NCBI GenBank assembly: GCA_902790405.1
Contig: CADARW010000001.1
Coordinates: 1-46,220, forward strand
DNA length: 46,220 bases
From: an uncultured Bacteroidia bacterium
GTDB taxonomy: Bacteria > Bacteroidota > Bacteroidia > Bacteroidales > ML635J-15
Direction of reading: 5' to 3'
Shown here one piece after another: positions 17,028 through 26,126 of this stretch (positions are counted from its first letter, which is position 1; the number at the start of each line of letters is the position of its first letter). Below the pieces are notes generated by a model. It made no database searches, was not told the origin of the DNA, and saw only the letters and a list, made by a program, of their open reading frames with translations. The position numbers and the translations under genes were made by a program.

Positions 17028-20000
17028 TTATTCAACAACAATCTGCTCAACGTAAACCTTGTCGCCGCTGATGATTCTTATGAAGTAAGTGCCAGCATGT
17101 AGATTGTGGTTGAAGTTCATGGTTTCACCATCCATCACGTTGATGTCGCGAGTTTCAACAACAGCACCGCGAGCGTCGATGAGCTGGTAGGTTGCCTCTC
17201 CTTCGAAGTTGCTGAAGTCGATGCTGAAAGTACCATTATTGGGATTCGGATAAACTACCATATACCCAGCTTCGGACATATTAACCGAACTTATAAAGAC
17301 GAATGTTACAGCAAGAGTGTGGTTTGCATTTACAGGCTCGAATGTATATGTGAAAGATTGGTTTTCGGAGAATTCTCCGCTTACCTCAACTTCTTCGTCA
17401 TCAATAGTAAGTGTTCCTATAATATACCTGTCTCCATTTGTTGTAGTATAACCGACGATTTCGAATGATGGAGTTGCTCCTTCCTGCACCGTAACAGTTT
17501 CATTGTCTTGTAGTTCTGTGCCATTGTAAGTTACAGAGCCATATTCCTCTTTTCTAATAGTAATAGTATAGGTAGGTATTGCTTCGAAGGTTGCTGCAAT
17601 AGTGTGGTTTGCATTTACGTTTGTGAAAGTGTAAACACCATCGACAAGCTGGTCAATTGCTTCAGCACCGTCGACCATGACACTTGCTAGACGATAGTCG
17701 GCGTTGGCTGTAATTGTAAACGACTGGCTTGTAGTTTCGTAAACGGTCACATTTCCCGACGGGGTGATGGTTCCGCCATCGCCAGCTGTTGCTGTGATAG
17801 TGTATCCAAACGGCAAAGTGGTGAATGTGTTTACGGCAGTCCAATTGTCGTCGTCGCTGCCACATACGCCATTAATCTGGTAGTAATATGTAGTATTCGA
17901 TGGCAATCCTGTCAATTCGAAGGGCGGAGTGGCAGAAGTAACCTCTGTCCAATCGAGAGTTTCTATTGTAGCCACAACCGCAATATCATCCAAATTGAAA
18001 TAGAACATGTTTGAACTGTTGAAATGGCGTATTGCAACATAAACCGTCTGTCCGGCGTATGCGGTAAGGTCGGTGTTCTTTTCGCCCCACGCGCCCTGGG
18101 TTCTGTGAGTGCCACCTGCAGCATTCAAATCCTCTTCCCACAGCAATGTGAAAGCGTCGAGGTCGGTTGTGGTGGTTGAAATGTAAACGCCATAATGTTC
18201 GCTAGGATATGCCACGTCCTGAACGTTCACATAGAATCTGAAATTGATGCTTTCGGCATTTTCGGGCAATGCGACAGCGGGAGTAATAAGCCAGTTGTCG
18301 GGAGTAAGCGTACCTGCCGTAAAATCGAAACTTTGCGAAGAGAGCATATCGCTACCGCTATGTGCCACATAACCCGACATCAACTCCGACGACAGTCCCC
18401 AGGTGAATCCGGCGCCATCGGCATCAACAATAGTCCATTCGTCCGAAATGCCGTTTTCGAAACTTTCCGACAACAAAGTCTGTGTTCTGGAATCTCTGTA
18501 ACGCAAGACATAGCTGTCGCTGGCTCCTGTCCATGTTATACTAGCAGAGTTAACTGTAGTTACCACATTGAGATTTGACGGTTGCGGGCATTCTGCGACA
18601 GTAGTAAATGTGTTTATTTCTGACCAGTTGTCGTTGATATTGCCACAAATTCCGTTAACCTGATATTCGTAGGTAGCTCCTGGTGTCAATTCAGCCAAGT
18701 CAACAAGAGTATACGTTGCCGTTAGCACAGTCCATACACTATTATATTCTACATTTATACTGAATTCGTCAATATTCAAAAAGAACATATCATAGCAATT
18801 GAAATGGCGGATTGCGATATATACGGTCCGTCCTGCGTATGCGGTAAGATCGGTATTCTTTTCGCCCCATGCGCCAGGAACTCCTCTGTGAGAACCGCCC
18901 TCGGCAGTCATATTTTCCTCCCACAGCAATGTGAATGCAGCCGTATCAACCGTAGTTGTCGAAATATAAACTCCATAGTGATCTTCGGCAAACTCAGAAT
19001 CCTGAGCATTTGCATAAAACTTAAGATTAATGTTTTCTACTCCCTGCGGCAATGCGACAGCAGGAGTTATTATCCAGTTGTCTGGACTAAGAGCTCCAGC
19101 CGAAAAATCGTAACTTCCAGAAGTAATACAATCACTTCCACCATAACCACCGGAAGTCTCCCCCCAAGTGTATCCGTCACCGTCTGAGTCAATATTTGTC
19201 CATCCTTCCGGAATGCCATTTTCGAATCCCTCAGAGAATATAACCTGCTGGGGCTCTGATATTTCTCTTCTGTATCTTATTTCATAACTTTCGTTATTAC
19301 CAGTCCAACTAATAGTCGCAGTGTTTTCCGACACATCGTTTGCCCGCAAATCTGCAGGGACTCTACAATACGAACAGCTTACAATATATGTTACGGCAGA
19401 CGACATTGTCCCTGAACCCGAAAATATCTCCTCTTCGTTTGTCCCATATACGACATAAGAACATTCGTTATCATAACTGCCAGAAACCCAGCTAAATGCT
19501 AATTCCATGCCGCTTTGAACTGGAAAATAAACAATATTAACCTCGTTCTCACCTGAGCCAGAAATACCATTTAGGTTCTGGTTAGTAACCGTTCCCAAAA
19601 CCTCCCCCGTTGCAACATTTGTTATGCTAATAGCAGCGCCATTCCAACTATCGCCATAGCTATCGGTAAGTTCGAAACGTATTTTGCACAAATCCTCATA
19701 AGTTTCAAAAGAAACTGCCTCAGACCACTTACTTATGCCATTTTCTCCGCCGCAAACTGCACGCACCTTTACCGAATAAGAAGTAGCCTCGTCCAAACCG
19801 CTCAATACATACTGATTTGTATTTACATCTATAAGATTGTCCTCATCATCGTTTATACAAATCTGCCAAGAAGTTTCGTCAGAACCAGGAGTCCATGATA
19901 CTACAGCAGAACGATCGGTCACATTAGAAACATTCAAATCGGTAGGATCATGGCAAAGACCTGCATCTATTACCATAAAATTATTCAACTTAATTTCATA

Positions 20001-21302
20001 GGGAGTCGGATTTTCTCCTCGTATTATAATGTAGCATGGACCTGTTGATATAGGAATATTCACCTCGTAGGTGTACCAACCTGTACTAGTTTCAGCGGGG
20101 ATTATTCCGCTTGCTGCACTATATTGAACACTAGCAAAAGCCAATTCTGTAGCGCCCTCTATTTGTCCATCAACACTTGCAAAAATTCTGACACCTCCTT
20201 CTGGCATATAAAAATTGGTACGATATATAGCAAAAACGAACTTATGAAATACACCCCCGAAATTCATTTCTGGAAGGACTAGTTTTACCATATTTCCGCT
20301 TGCCATAGTGTGCAAATACAACAGGTGATAATATATCTCGAAAACATATGAATAATACCCCAATATATGCTCGTTAACCCAGCACGGTGCAGTAAAGTTA
20401 CCATTATCATATGAGTCGAAATTCTCTTCCCATGGAAAAGTTGTAATTAAACAACTTGAAGTTCTAAAAGTCGTCTTTTGCCAACTGCTTTCATCGCCTT
20501 CGCTGCAAACAGCCTTTACATAAACATCGTATGAAGTATTATCGGCAAGTCCTGTTAAACTATATGTTGGTTCTGTGAGTTCAACCGATGTGCCTTCAGT
20601 TGCGACATTAAAACCAGAAAGGCCGTACTTTAGAACCCATGCAGTCTCTTCTCCACCAGCAGTCCATGATAGTGTTGCGCTAGTGTAACCCACATTGCTT
20701 ACAGCAAGTTCTGTAGGCTTTGTACATGATCCGTCGTATGTAAAAGTTGTCTTGGGGATAAAGTTTCTTTGATTAGGTGCCACGCCTTCCAATGAGGAAT
20801 AAGAATATCCCTGTATGCTAGATCCATCAACTGTTGTTCCCAAAAAAGAAACACTCTTATAATTTCCCGTTGCTGTTTGATAAAAACCAACCAACAAATT
20901 GCCTCCCTGATAAACATAATTCTCGGAAAAATCAACAGTCATTGTACTTCCTGTACCATCAAGTGTTCCTGTATAAACAATAGTTGCATTTTCAGTGCCA
21001 CTATATGCACTTAGCGTAGTTGCATCTACTTCTTTCAAAAACACCTGAAAAGTACCTGTCCATGCCTCCGCTGCTGGAGAGCTCAAATAGAACTCCATTC
21101 CTGAAATAGTTCCACCGTTCATTTCGTCCAAGTCTGAAGACGGGATAACAAATTCAGCTTTCAAGTAGGCATCGCAGTAAAAACCATAAACAGGCACATG
21201 ATTGCTTGTCTCCGTTCCATCGTAAACCGTCAAGGTTTCCTGTGCGGCAGCTCCAATTGCCATCGCAAGCAACAATAAGATATTTAATATCAGCTTCCTC
21301 AT
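17028..21302 (-). CDS. T9SS-secreted multidomain adhesin-like protein A
   Basis: A 1424-residue cell-surface or secreted protein. Order: signal peptide (1-20); N-terminal beta domain (to about 190); Fn3 (about 191-285); choice-of-anchor J/cleaved-adhesin domain (about 289-445); Fn3 (about 448-535); a domain with DSYGDSWNGA (about 547); two copies of an Fn3 interrupted by a cleaved-adhesin domain (about 645-900 and 905-1160; landmarks GFENGIPEGW and SFENGISDEW); two bacterial-repeat domains (from about 1167); and a type A T9SS sorting domain (from about 1349, VYPNPNNGTFSIDF) ending EQIVVE. The sorting domain directs export through the PorLMN/Sov machinery and attachment or release by PorU. No peptidase motif is visible, so adhesion is inferred. 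It is a paralogue of the next two genes, with a shared leader. Confidence 0.9.
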   Translation of the reverse strand: MRKLILNILLLLAMAIGAAAQETLTVYDGTETSNHVPVYGFYCDAYLKAEFVIPSSDLDEMNGGTISGMEFYLSSPAAEAWTGTFQVFLKEVDATTLSAYSGTENATIVYTGTLDGTGSTMTVDFSENYVYQGGNLLVGFYQTATGNYKSVSFLGTTVDGSSIQGYSYSSLEGVAPNQRNFIPKTTFTYDGSCTKPTELAVSNVGYTSATLSWTAGGEETAWVLKYGLSGFNVATEGTSVELTEPTYSLTGLADNTSYDVYVKAVCSEGDESSWQKTTFRTSSCLITTFPWEENFDSYDNGNFTAPCWVNEHILGYYSYVFEIYYHLLYLHTMASGNMVKLVLPEMNFGGVFHKFVFAIYRTNFYMPEGGVRIFASVDGQIEGATELAFASVQYSAASGIIPAETSTGWYTYEVNIPISTGPCYIIIRGENPTPYEIKLNNFMVIDAGLCHDPTDLNVSNVTDRSAVVSWTPGSDETSWQICINDDEDNLIDVNTNQYVLSGLDEATSYSVKVRAVCGGENGISKWSEAVSFETYEDLCKIRFELTDSYGDSWNGAAISITNVATGEVLGTVTNQNLNGISGSGENEVNIVYFPVQSGMELAFSWVSGSYDNECSYVVYGTNEEEIFSGSGTMSSAVTYIVSCSYCRVPADLRANDVSENTATISWTGNNESYEIRYRREISEPQQVIFSEGFENGIPEGWTNIDSDGDGYTWGETSGGYGGSDCITSGSYDFSAGALSPDNWIITPAVALPQGVENINLKFYANAQDSEFAEDHYGVYISTTTVDTAAFTLLWEENMTAEGGSHRGVPGAWGEKNTDLTAYAGRTVYIAIRHFNCYDMFFLNIDEFSINVEYNSVWTVLTATYTLVDLAELTPGATYEYQVNGICGNINDNWSEINTFTTVAECPQPSNLNVVTTVNSASITWTGASDSYVLRYRDSRTQTLLSESFENGISDEWTIVDADGAGFTWGLSSELMSGYVAHSGSDMLSSQSFDFTAGTLTPDNWLITPAVALPENAESINFRFYVNVQDVAYPSEHYGVYISTTTTDLDAFTLLWEEDLNAAGGTHRTQGAWGEKNTDLTAYAGQTVYVAIRHFNSSNMFYFNLDDIAVVATIETLDWTEVTSATPPFELTGLPSNTTYYYQINGVCGSDDDNWTAVNTFTTLPFGYTITATAGDGGTITPSGNVTVYETTSQSFTITANADYRLASVMVDGAEAIDQLVDGVYTFTNVNANHTIAATFEAIPTYTITIRKEEYGSVTYNGTELQDNETVTVQEGATPSFEIVGYTTTNGDRYIIGTLTIDDEEVEVSGEFSENQSFTYTFEPVNANHTLAVTFVFISSVNMSEAGYMVVYPNPNNGTFSIDFSNFEGEATYQLIDARGAVVETRDINVMDGETMNFNHNLHAGTYFIRIISGDKVYVEQIVVE

Positions 21303-21307
21303 TTTTT

Positions 21308-21413
21308 ACGCCCCCTGTTATATGCCATCGGGGGCTTCGGCTTTACGAATTCCAATTTAGTTACGACTAAAAAATATTTTCCTCATATATATTTTTTAGT
21401 CAGCGCAAAAATA
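21308..21413 (-). promoter_or_regulatory. Promoter and conserved leader of T9SS gene A
   Basis: The -7 box TATTTTTG is at 21406-21413 (minus). The leader (about 100 nt) contains a perfect 13-bp A/T-rich stem (21365-21377 with 21389-21401) whose loop includes ATGAGG. Next comes the conserved core (21308-21344) carrying AAAGCCGA and CCGATGGCATATAAC. In this copy GCCCCC and GGGGGC flank GATGGCATATAACA and form a 6-bp hairpin just before the start codon. Confidence 0.6.
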
Positions 21414-21475
21414 ATGTTTATTTGTGTATATATGAAATATTTGTAACAAAAAAATGGGATATGTGTATATTTTAT

Positions 21476-21505
21476 TGTAGAGACGTAATGCATTACGTCT
21501 CTACA
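21476..21505. repeat. Dispersed palindromic repeat, copy 2
   Basis: A perfect 30-base palindrome with the left arm TGTAGAGACGTAATG, located between the terminator of T9SS gene B and the promoter of gene A. Confidence 0.85.
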
Positions 21506-21510
21506 TAACA

Positions 21511-21537
21511 AAAAAAGGCCGCCGTTAGGCAGCCTTT
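21511..21537 (-). terminator. Terminator of T9SS gene B
   Basis: A 10-bp stem (AAAGGCTGCC with GGCGGCCTTT, one G-U) and a 4-base loop, followed by a T run on the minus strand. Confidence 0.85.
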
Positions 21538-21559
21538 GCTATTTACGATGTGTTTTTGA

Positions 21560-24500
21560 TTATTCAACAACAATCTGCTCAACGTAAACCTTGTCGCCGG
21601 TGATGATTCTTACGAAGTAAGTACCAGCATCGAGGTTGTGGTTAAAGTTCATTGTTGCACCATTTGCAACGTTGATGTCAAGGGTTTCGATGATAGCTCC
21701 GCGAGCGTCGATGAGCTGGTAGGTTGCATCACCTTCGAAATTGCTGAAGTTTATGCTAAACATACCGTTGTTCGGGTTCGGGTAAACGCTCAATGCAGAG
21801 AGGGCGTTCTCTTCTACCGAGTTGGGGAAGAATGCTATCTTAACATGATGGTCTGCCTGTACATTCCGGAAAGAGATTTCATTTATTGCTGTGCTACCAA
21901 TAATACTGCCATCGATTTCCAACTGAGAAATATGATATCCTTCGTTAGGCATTACCTGTATTGTTATGTCGGAACCAGCAAGAACAGATGTATCCCTTGG
22001 CGTTGCATCACCGCCTGCTGTTTGAAGCTCAACATGGACATTGTAGTAAGTCCTTATATCCTTATATTTGACAGTTATTGTGTAATTTTCCGAAATATTG
22101 GTAAGCGAATACACATTGTTTGTTATATAGCCAGTTCCTTCAACAGGATATTTAATCAAACCGTTTACTCTTACAGTATCCAAAGCGTATCCCTCGTCAG
22201 GAATAAAAGTAACATCATAATTGGAACCTTCGTTAACAGTGATTTCTCCGTCGGGATCCATTGTTCCGTGGCCACCGATTACTGTTCCTGTGATTGTGTA
22301 GGTAACAGCAGGAATTTCTTCGAATGTTACGTCAATTGTATGGTCTGCTGTTACATTTTCGAATGTGTAGAAGAAAACGCCATCACCAGCGACAATAGAT
22401 TCAGTGACATTAGCAGCATCAACCGTTACGCTTGCTACGCGGTAGCCACCATCAGGAGTGATTGAGAATATCTGGTCTTCGCCATCTGTTACATCTACAT
22501 TTCCACTCGGAGAAATAATTCCATGTTCACCTGCACTTGCTACGATTGTATGGGTAACTGGTATCAGTTCAAACGTTACCGAAAGAGTATGAGCTGCCGT
22601 AACTGGCTCGAATGTGTAGGTATAACCGCCCAACTGTACCGGCGTAAGATCTATAGCATTTTCATCTACTGTGAGAACTGCTATCTGGTAATTTGTAGCA
22701 GGTGTGATTACAAATTCCGGAGTATCACCTTCATATACTGCTACATGATCGGAAGCCAATACGTCGTTATAATAAACGTTACCATTTTCGCCAACTTCTA
22801 CTGTTATTAAATAGGTAGGAATTTCTTCGAATGTTACGTCAATTGTATGGTCTGCTGTTACATTTTCGAATGTATATAAGAATACGCCATCACCAGCAAC
22901 AAGACTTTCGGCAACATTATTTGTTGCATCAACCATTACGCTTGCTATTCTGTAGCCGCCATTAGCTACAATTGTGAATTCGGCATCTTCACCTTCGTAA
23001 ACTGTTAATTCGGCAGGGCTGATTGTACCATTTTCACCAGCAGTTGCTGTTATTGTGTACGATGGCAATAAAACATTGAAGTTATCGACAATGAAAGAAT
23101 AATGATCAGCCTCCGATTCGCACTTGATACCAATGTAAATATCCTGTCCTGCATATTCAGAAAGGTCGATGTCAGTTATCGACACGAATTCATCATTATT
23201 TACAATCTGTGTTGCAAGAATCTGTGTTGCAGTTTCGTAGTTTTCCGGATCATCCATTACATATACCGAGAATCTTTCCGAAATAGTAGTAGAGTTTACG
23301 GCATAATCGAATGTCAGAAACGCATTTTCAACTATTGCAATCTTAGGAGAAATCAACCAGTCGTTGGCATCATTAAATGAATCGAAATTATAATATGCTG
23401 ATTCTCCATTACCAGTAATCATATTATCATAACTCCAAGTGGTATTATCATCATTTGCATCCACTATAGTCCAGCATTGTCTTGATCCCGAAACTTCTTC
23501 GAATGTCTCGACAAATGGGAGACGATATGCAGAACTGCCGCATTCTGTAATAAAGAAGGTTTCGTACCAATCATCGGTGCTACAATTAGGCTGAAGGTAC
23601 ACAAAGTAAGTTGTGGCGGCCGTCAATCCGGTAAGATCAACGTTAATCTCGTCACCATTAACAGCAATCGTTCCGTCATATACATCGGCTTCTGCATCCA
23701 TATCTGTCATTTCGGTTGTAGAAACCTTCAGGAGGTAAGATGTTTCCGTATAAATCCTATACCATGCCAAAGATGCAGTTGTAGCTGTTATATTGTCAAT
23801 ATCAATGTAATATGGCATAATACAAGCATTCGGGTCGTTGATGATTGTTACAGTCCAGTTGGCAGTACTTTCGCCATCTTCGGCTACAACAGTATATACA
23901 ACCGGTGCGTTGAAATATTGATCCGTACCGCTTTCGGGGCTGATGGTAGCCATTGGCGAAACCTCGATATTCGGTATTATAGGATTTATGAGGTCGTAAT
24001 CCCATTCCGCATACGCTAAGACGGTTTTATTTTCTGTATCTATTACCGACTCTCCTACCTGATTGTCGAATGTGAACGAAACAATATCGTTAGCGGTACT
24101 TGCAGATTCTGCCTTTGTAACAACAACAGTCCAGTCCTTGGTGGTTGTCCTATCTTCTGCTGTAACGGTGTATGTATATGTTTTTTCATTGTCTAATATG
24201 GTTGCACTATTCTCGACATAAATAGCATCAACCGAAAGAGCAAGACTTTCGGCAAGGTTTTCAAGGTCTGTCCGATACGAAGCGATTGCAGTAACCGTTG
24301 CATTTTCGCTGTCGATTAGAGGAGCGGCCATACGTGTTGGGAATCTGAAATCAACAATTTCTGCATCGTGGAGTGCATCACGAAGTTCAAAGTTATCCAA
24401 GAACAAATACCATCCATCAATACCGCCCTGAGGAACATGAATAGCGACATATACTATTCCGTGATAATCTGGCAATGGAATATTTTTTCTCTGAAATGAT

Positions 24501-25744
24501 GTATTGTTAACCGTTTCAAGGGGCTGCAGTACCACTGTAAAATCTTCAATACTTGATGATGTTGTGGAAAGAAGGACCTCGTAGTCATTGGGTTCGTCTG
24601 CGCTTTCAACGCGCACATCGAAACTAAATCCATAGTTACCGTCAAGCTCAAAGGGAGGAAGTATGAGGTAGTCGTCATTGTTTCCATCATTATAATCTGT
24701 ATAAATAGCAGCCTGAATATTATCCGGATTATAATTGTCTATATACCAATAATCGTCATCTTGATTATTATTAATAATCGACCAGCAGTCTGGGAAATTT
24801 AAATCTGGCAAAGAATCAAAGTCTTCTGTCCATGGGAAATCAGCAATTGGTTCGCATTCTGTTTCAAATGTAAGCATTCTCATTCCGCTTTCGTTATCAT
24901 CTCCACAAACAGCCATTACATATACATCATATAAAGTCCTTGTCTCAAGGCCTTCCAATGTATAGCTTGTACTTGTCAGTTCCACGGTAGTACCTTCGGT
25001 TTCTATATCAAACCCATGAGTTCCATACTTGAGCACCCATGTGGATTCGCTACCAATCGGCCTCCACGAAGCATTTGCAGTTGAAGAAGTAACATTGTTA
25101 ACAGCAAGTTTTCTAACCTTCGGACATGCAGGATTTTCTTCTACATCAATAACGAGTCTAATATCGCTATGTCCCCTGAAAACCTCCTTATTTCCACCAA
25201 ACGATGACAAATCGTCAATGTTAGGAACATCAGTATCACTATAATAGGTAATTGCCGTGTATCCACTAGTTGTTGTATAATAAAATTTATAATTCGACCC
25301 AGGATAATCAAAAATCGGATCGTATATGCATACAATAAGATTGTCTGTACCATTGTAATAAAATTCATCATCGAGGTTAATAGTCATCCAACCGACATCA
25401 GAAGCTGCAAAGTCGCCAGAGTACACCAATGTGGCATCTGTTAAAGGAACTATATCACCATAATAACTAAACGAGCTCTTACTCGTAGTCATCATGTATA
25501 TCTTAATATTTGACAGGTTGAAAGAATTAACGAAATCATAATAGTAACTGATGGAGGTAATTGTTCCTGCCACACCAATTTCTTCTGCAGTATAAATCTG
25601 CTCCGTAAGCGAATAATTGTAAAACATGTTTACAGGAAAATAAAAGTCCGTTCCTGAACCATCACCAATCGTCACTTCTGTTTGTGCGACCGCTCCAAAT
25701 GCCATTGCCAGCAATAGGAGCACACTAAATAATAGTTTTTTCAT
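21560..25744 (-). CDS. T9SS-secreted multidomain adhesin-like protein B
   Basis: A 1394-residue paralogue of its neighbours. Order: signal peptide (1-21); N-terminal beta domain shared with protein C (22-205); Fn3 (about 206-298); choice-of-anchor J (about 304-460); two Ig-like repeats resembling DUF5018 (about 462-640, each with TVTAEDRTTTKDWTVVV or YTVVAEDGESTANWTV); Fn3 (about 639-735); choice-of-anchor J (about 741-890); five bacterial-repeat domains (about 893-1305); and a type A T9SS sorting domain (from about 1320). Repeats one and three of the five share an identical 57-base stretch. No enzyme motif is visible; surface binding is inferred. It has its own promoter, leader and terminator. 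Confidence 0.9.
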   Translation of the reverse strand: MKKLLFSVLLLLAMAFGAVAQTEVTIGDGSGTDFYFPVNMFYNYSLTEQIYTAEEIGVAGTITSISYYYDFVNSFNLSNIKIYMMTTSKSSFSYYGDIVPLTDATLVYSGDFAASDVGWMTINLDDEFYYNGTDNLIVCIYDPIFDYPGSNYKFYYTTTSGYTAITYYSDTDVPNIDDLSSFGGNKEVFRGHSDIRLVIDVEENPACPKVRKLAVNNVTSSTANASWRPIGSESTWVLKYGTHGFDIETEGTTVELTSTSYTLEGLETRTLYDVYVMAVCGDDNESGMRMLTFETECEPIADFPWTEDFDSLPDLNFPDCWSIINNNQDDDYWYIDNYNPDNIQAAIYTDYNDGNNDDYLILPPFELDGNYGFSFDVRVESADEPNDYEVLLSTTSSSIEDFTVVLQPLETVNNTSFQRKNIPLPDYHGIVYVAIHVPQGGIDGWYLFLDNFELRDALHDAEIVDFRFPTRMAAPLIDSENATVTAIASYRTDLENLAESLALSVDAIYVENSATILDNEKTYTYTVTAEDRTTTKDWTVVVTKAESASTANDIVSFTFDNQVGESVIDTENKTVLAYAEWDYDLINPIIPNIEVSPMATISPESGTDQYFNAPVVYTVVAEDGESTANWTVTIINDPNACIMPYYIDIDNITATTASLAWYRIYTETSYLLKVSTTEMTDMDAEADVYDGTIAVNGDEINVDLTGLTAATTYFVYLQPNCSTDDWYETFFITECGSSAYRLPFVETFEEVSGSRQCWTIVDANDDNTTWSYDNMITGNGESAYYNFDSFNDANDWLISPKIAIVENAFLTFDYAVNSTTISERFSVYVMDDPENYETATQILATQIVNNDEFVSITDIDLSEYAGQDIYIGIKCESEADHYSFIVDNFNVLLPSYTITATAGENGTISPAELTVYEGEDAEFTIVANGGYRIASVMVDATNNVAESLVAGDGVFLYTFENVTADHTIDVTFEEIPTYLITVEVGENGNVYYNDVLASDHVAVYEGDTPEFVITPATNYQIAVLTVDENAIDLTPVQLGGYTYTFEPVTAAHTLSVTFELIPVTHTIVASAGEHGIISPSGNVDVTDGEDQIFSITPDGGYRVASVTVDAANVTESIVAGDGVFFYTFENVTADHTIDVTFEEIPAVTYTITGTVIGGHGTMDPDGEITVNEGSNYDVTFIPDEGYALDTVRVNGLIKYPVEGTGYITNNVYSLTNISENYTITVKYKDIRTYYNVHVELQTAGGDATPRDTSVLAGSDITIQVMPNEGYHISQLEIDGSIIGSTAINEISFRNVQADHHVKIAFFPNSVEENALSALSVYPNPNNGMFSINFSNFEGDATYQLIDARGAIIETLDINVANGATMNFNHNLDAGTYFVRIITGDKVYVEQIVVE
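22310..22366 (-). repeat. 57-base direct repeat inside gene B, copy 1
   Basis: Identical to 22817-22873. It encodes TFENVTADHTIDVTFEEIP, the end of a bacterial-repeat domain. Confidence 0.9.
22817..22873 (-). repeat. 57-base direct repeat inside gene B, copy 2
   Basis: Identical at every base to 22310-22366, while the flanking coding sequence has diverged. This points to recent duplication or gene conversion between domains. Confidence 0.9.
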
Positions 25745-25750
25745 ATTCCA

Positions 25751-25857
25751 AACCTCCCGTTATATGCCATCGGACCCCTCGGCTTTAAAAAACCTCAATT
25801 AATTACAAACTAAAAAATATATAAACCTCATATATTATATTTCGGGCTACAAAAGTA
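25751..25857 (-). promoter_or_regulatory. Promoter and conserved leader of T9SS gene B
   Basis: The -7 box TACTTTTG is at 25850-25857 (minus); the leader is about 100 nt. An AT-rich region with ATATGAGG precedes the core at 25751-25786, which carries AAAGCCGAGG, CCGATGGCATATAAC and GGGAGG just before the ATG. The core differs from that of gene C by one base over about 40. Confidence 0.6.
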
Positions 25858-25929
25858 AACGTTTTTTTCTGAAAGAAAAACTCTTTTTCTGATTTTATGG
25901 ATGTACAGGAAAAGAAGAAAACGAAAATG

Positions 25930-26014
25930 CTTCGATACTTCGACAACACTTCGATTTCACTCAGTGCGACGGCTCAGTACGCCGCAGGCTCAGAGAGCGA
26001 AGCTCAGTGACCGG
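25930..26014. repeat. TTCGA/GCTCAGTGACCGG-type intergenic repeat
   Basis: Repeated motifs ACTTCGA, CTCAGTGCGACGG and GCTCAGTGACCGG match a widespread class of short intergenic repeats in many bacteria. There is no coding sense. Confidence 0.6.
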
Positions 26015-26077
26015 AAACCAGAACGGCGAAGCCATAAACGAAGTTAAACGTTGAACATTGGACTTTGAACCAGAAAC

Positions 26078-26105
26078 AAAAAAAGGCCGCCCGAAAGCGA
26101 CCTTT
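26078..26105 (-). terminator. Terminator of T9SS gene C
   Basis: A 9-bp stem with one mismatch or wobble (AAAGGTCGC with GCGGCCTTT) and a 6-base loop, followed by T residues on the minus strand. Confidence 0.8.
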
Positions 26106-26126
26106 TTTGTTTTTAATGTATGCTGA

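Larger units (their letters stand above)
25745..26126. other. Gap between T9SS genes B and C
   Basis: Contains the leader and promoter of gene B (25751-25857), a dispersed repeat stretch (25930-26014), a short GTTGAACATTGGACTTTGAA type repeat (about 26050-26070) and the terminator of gene C (26078-26105). No gene is seen. Confidence 0.6.
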
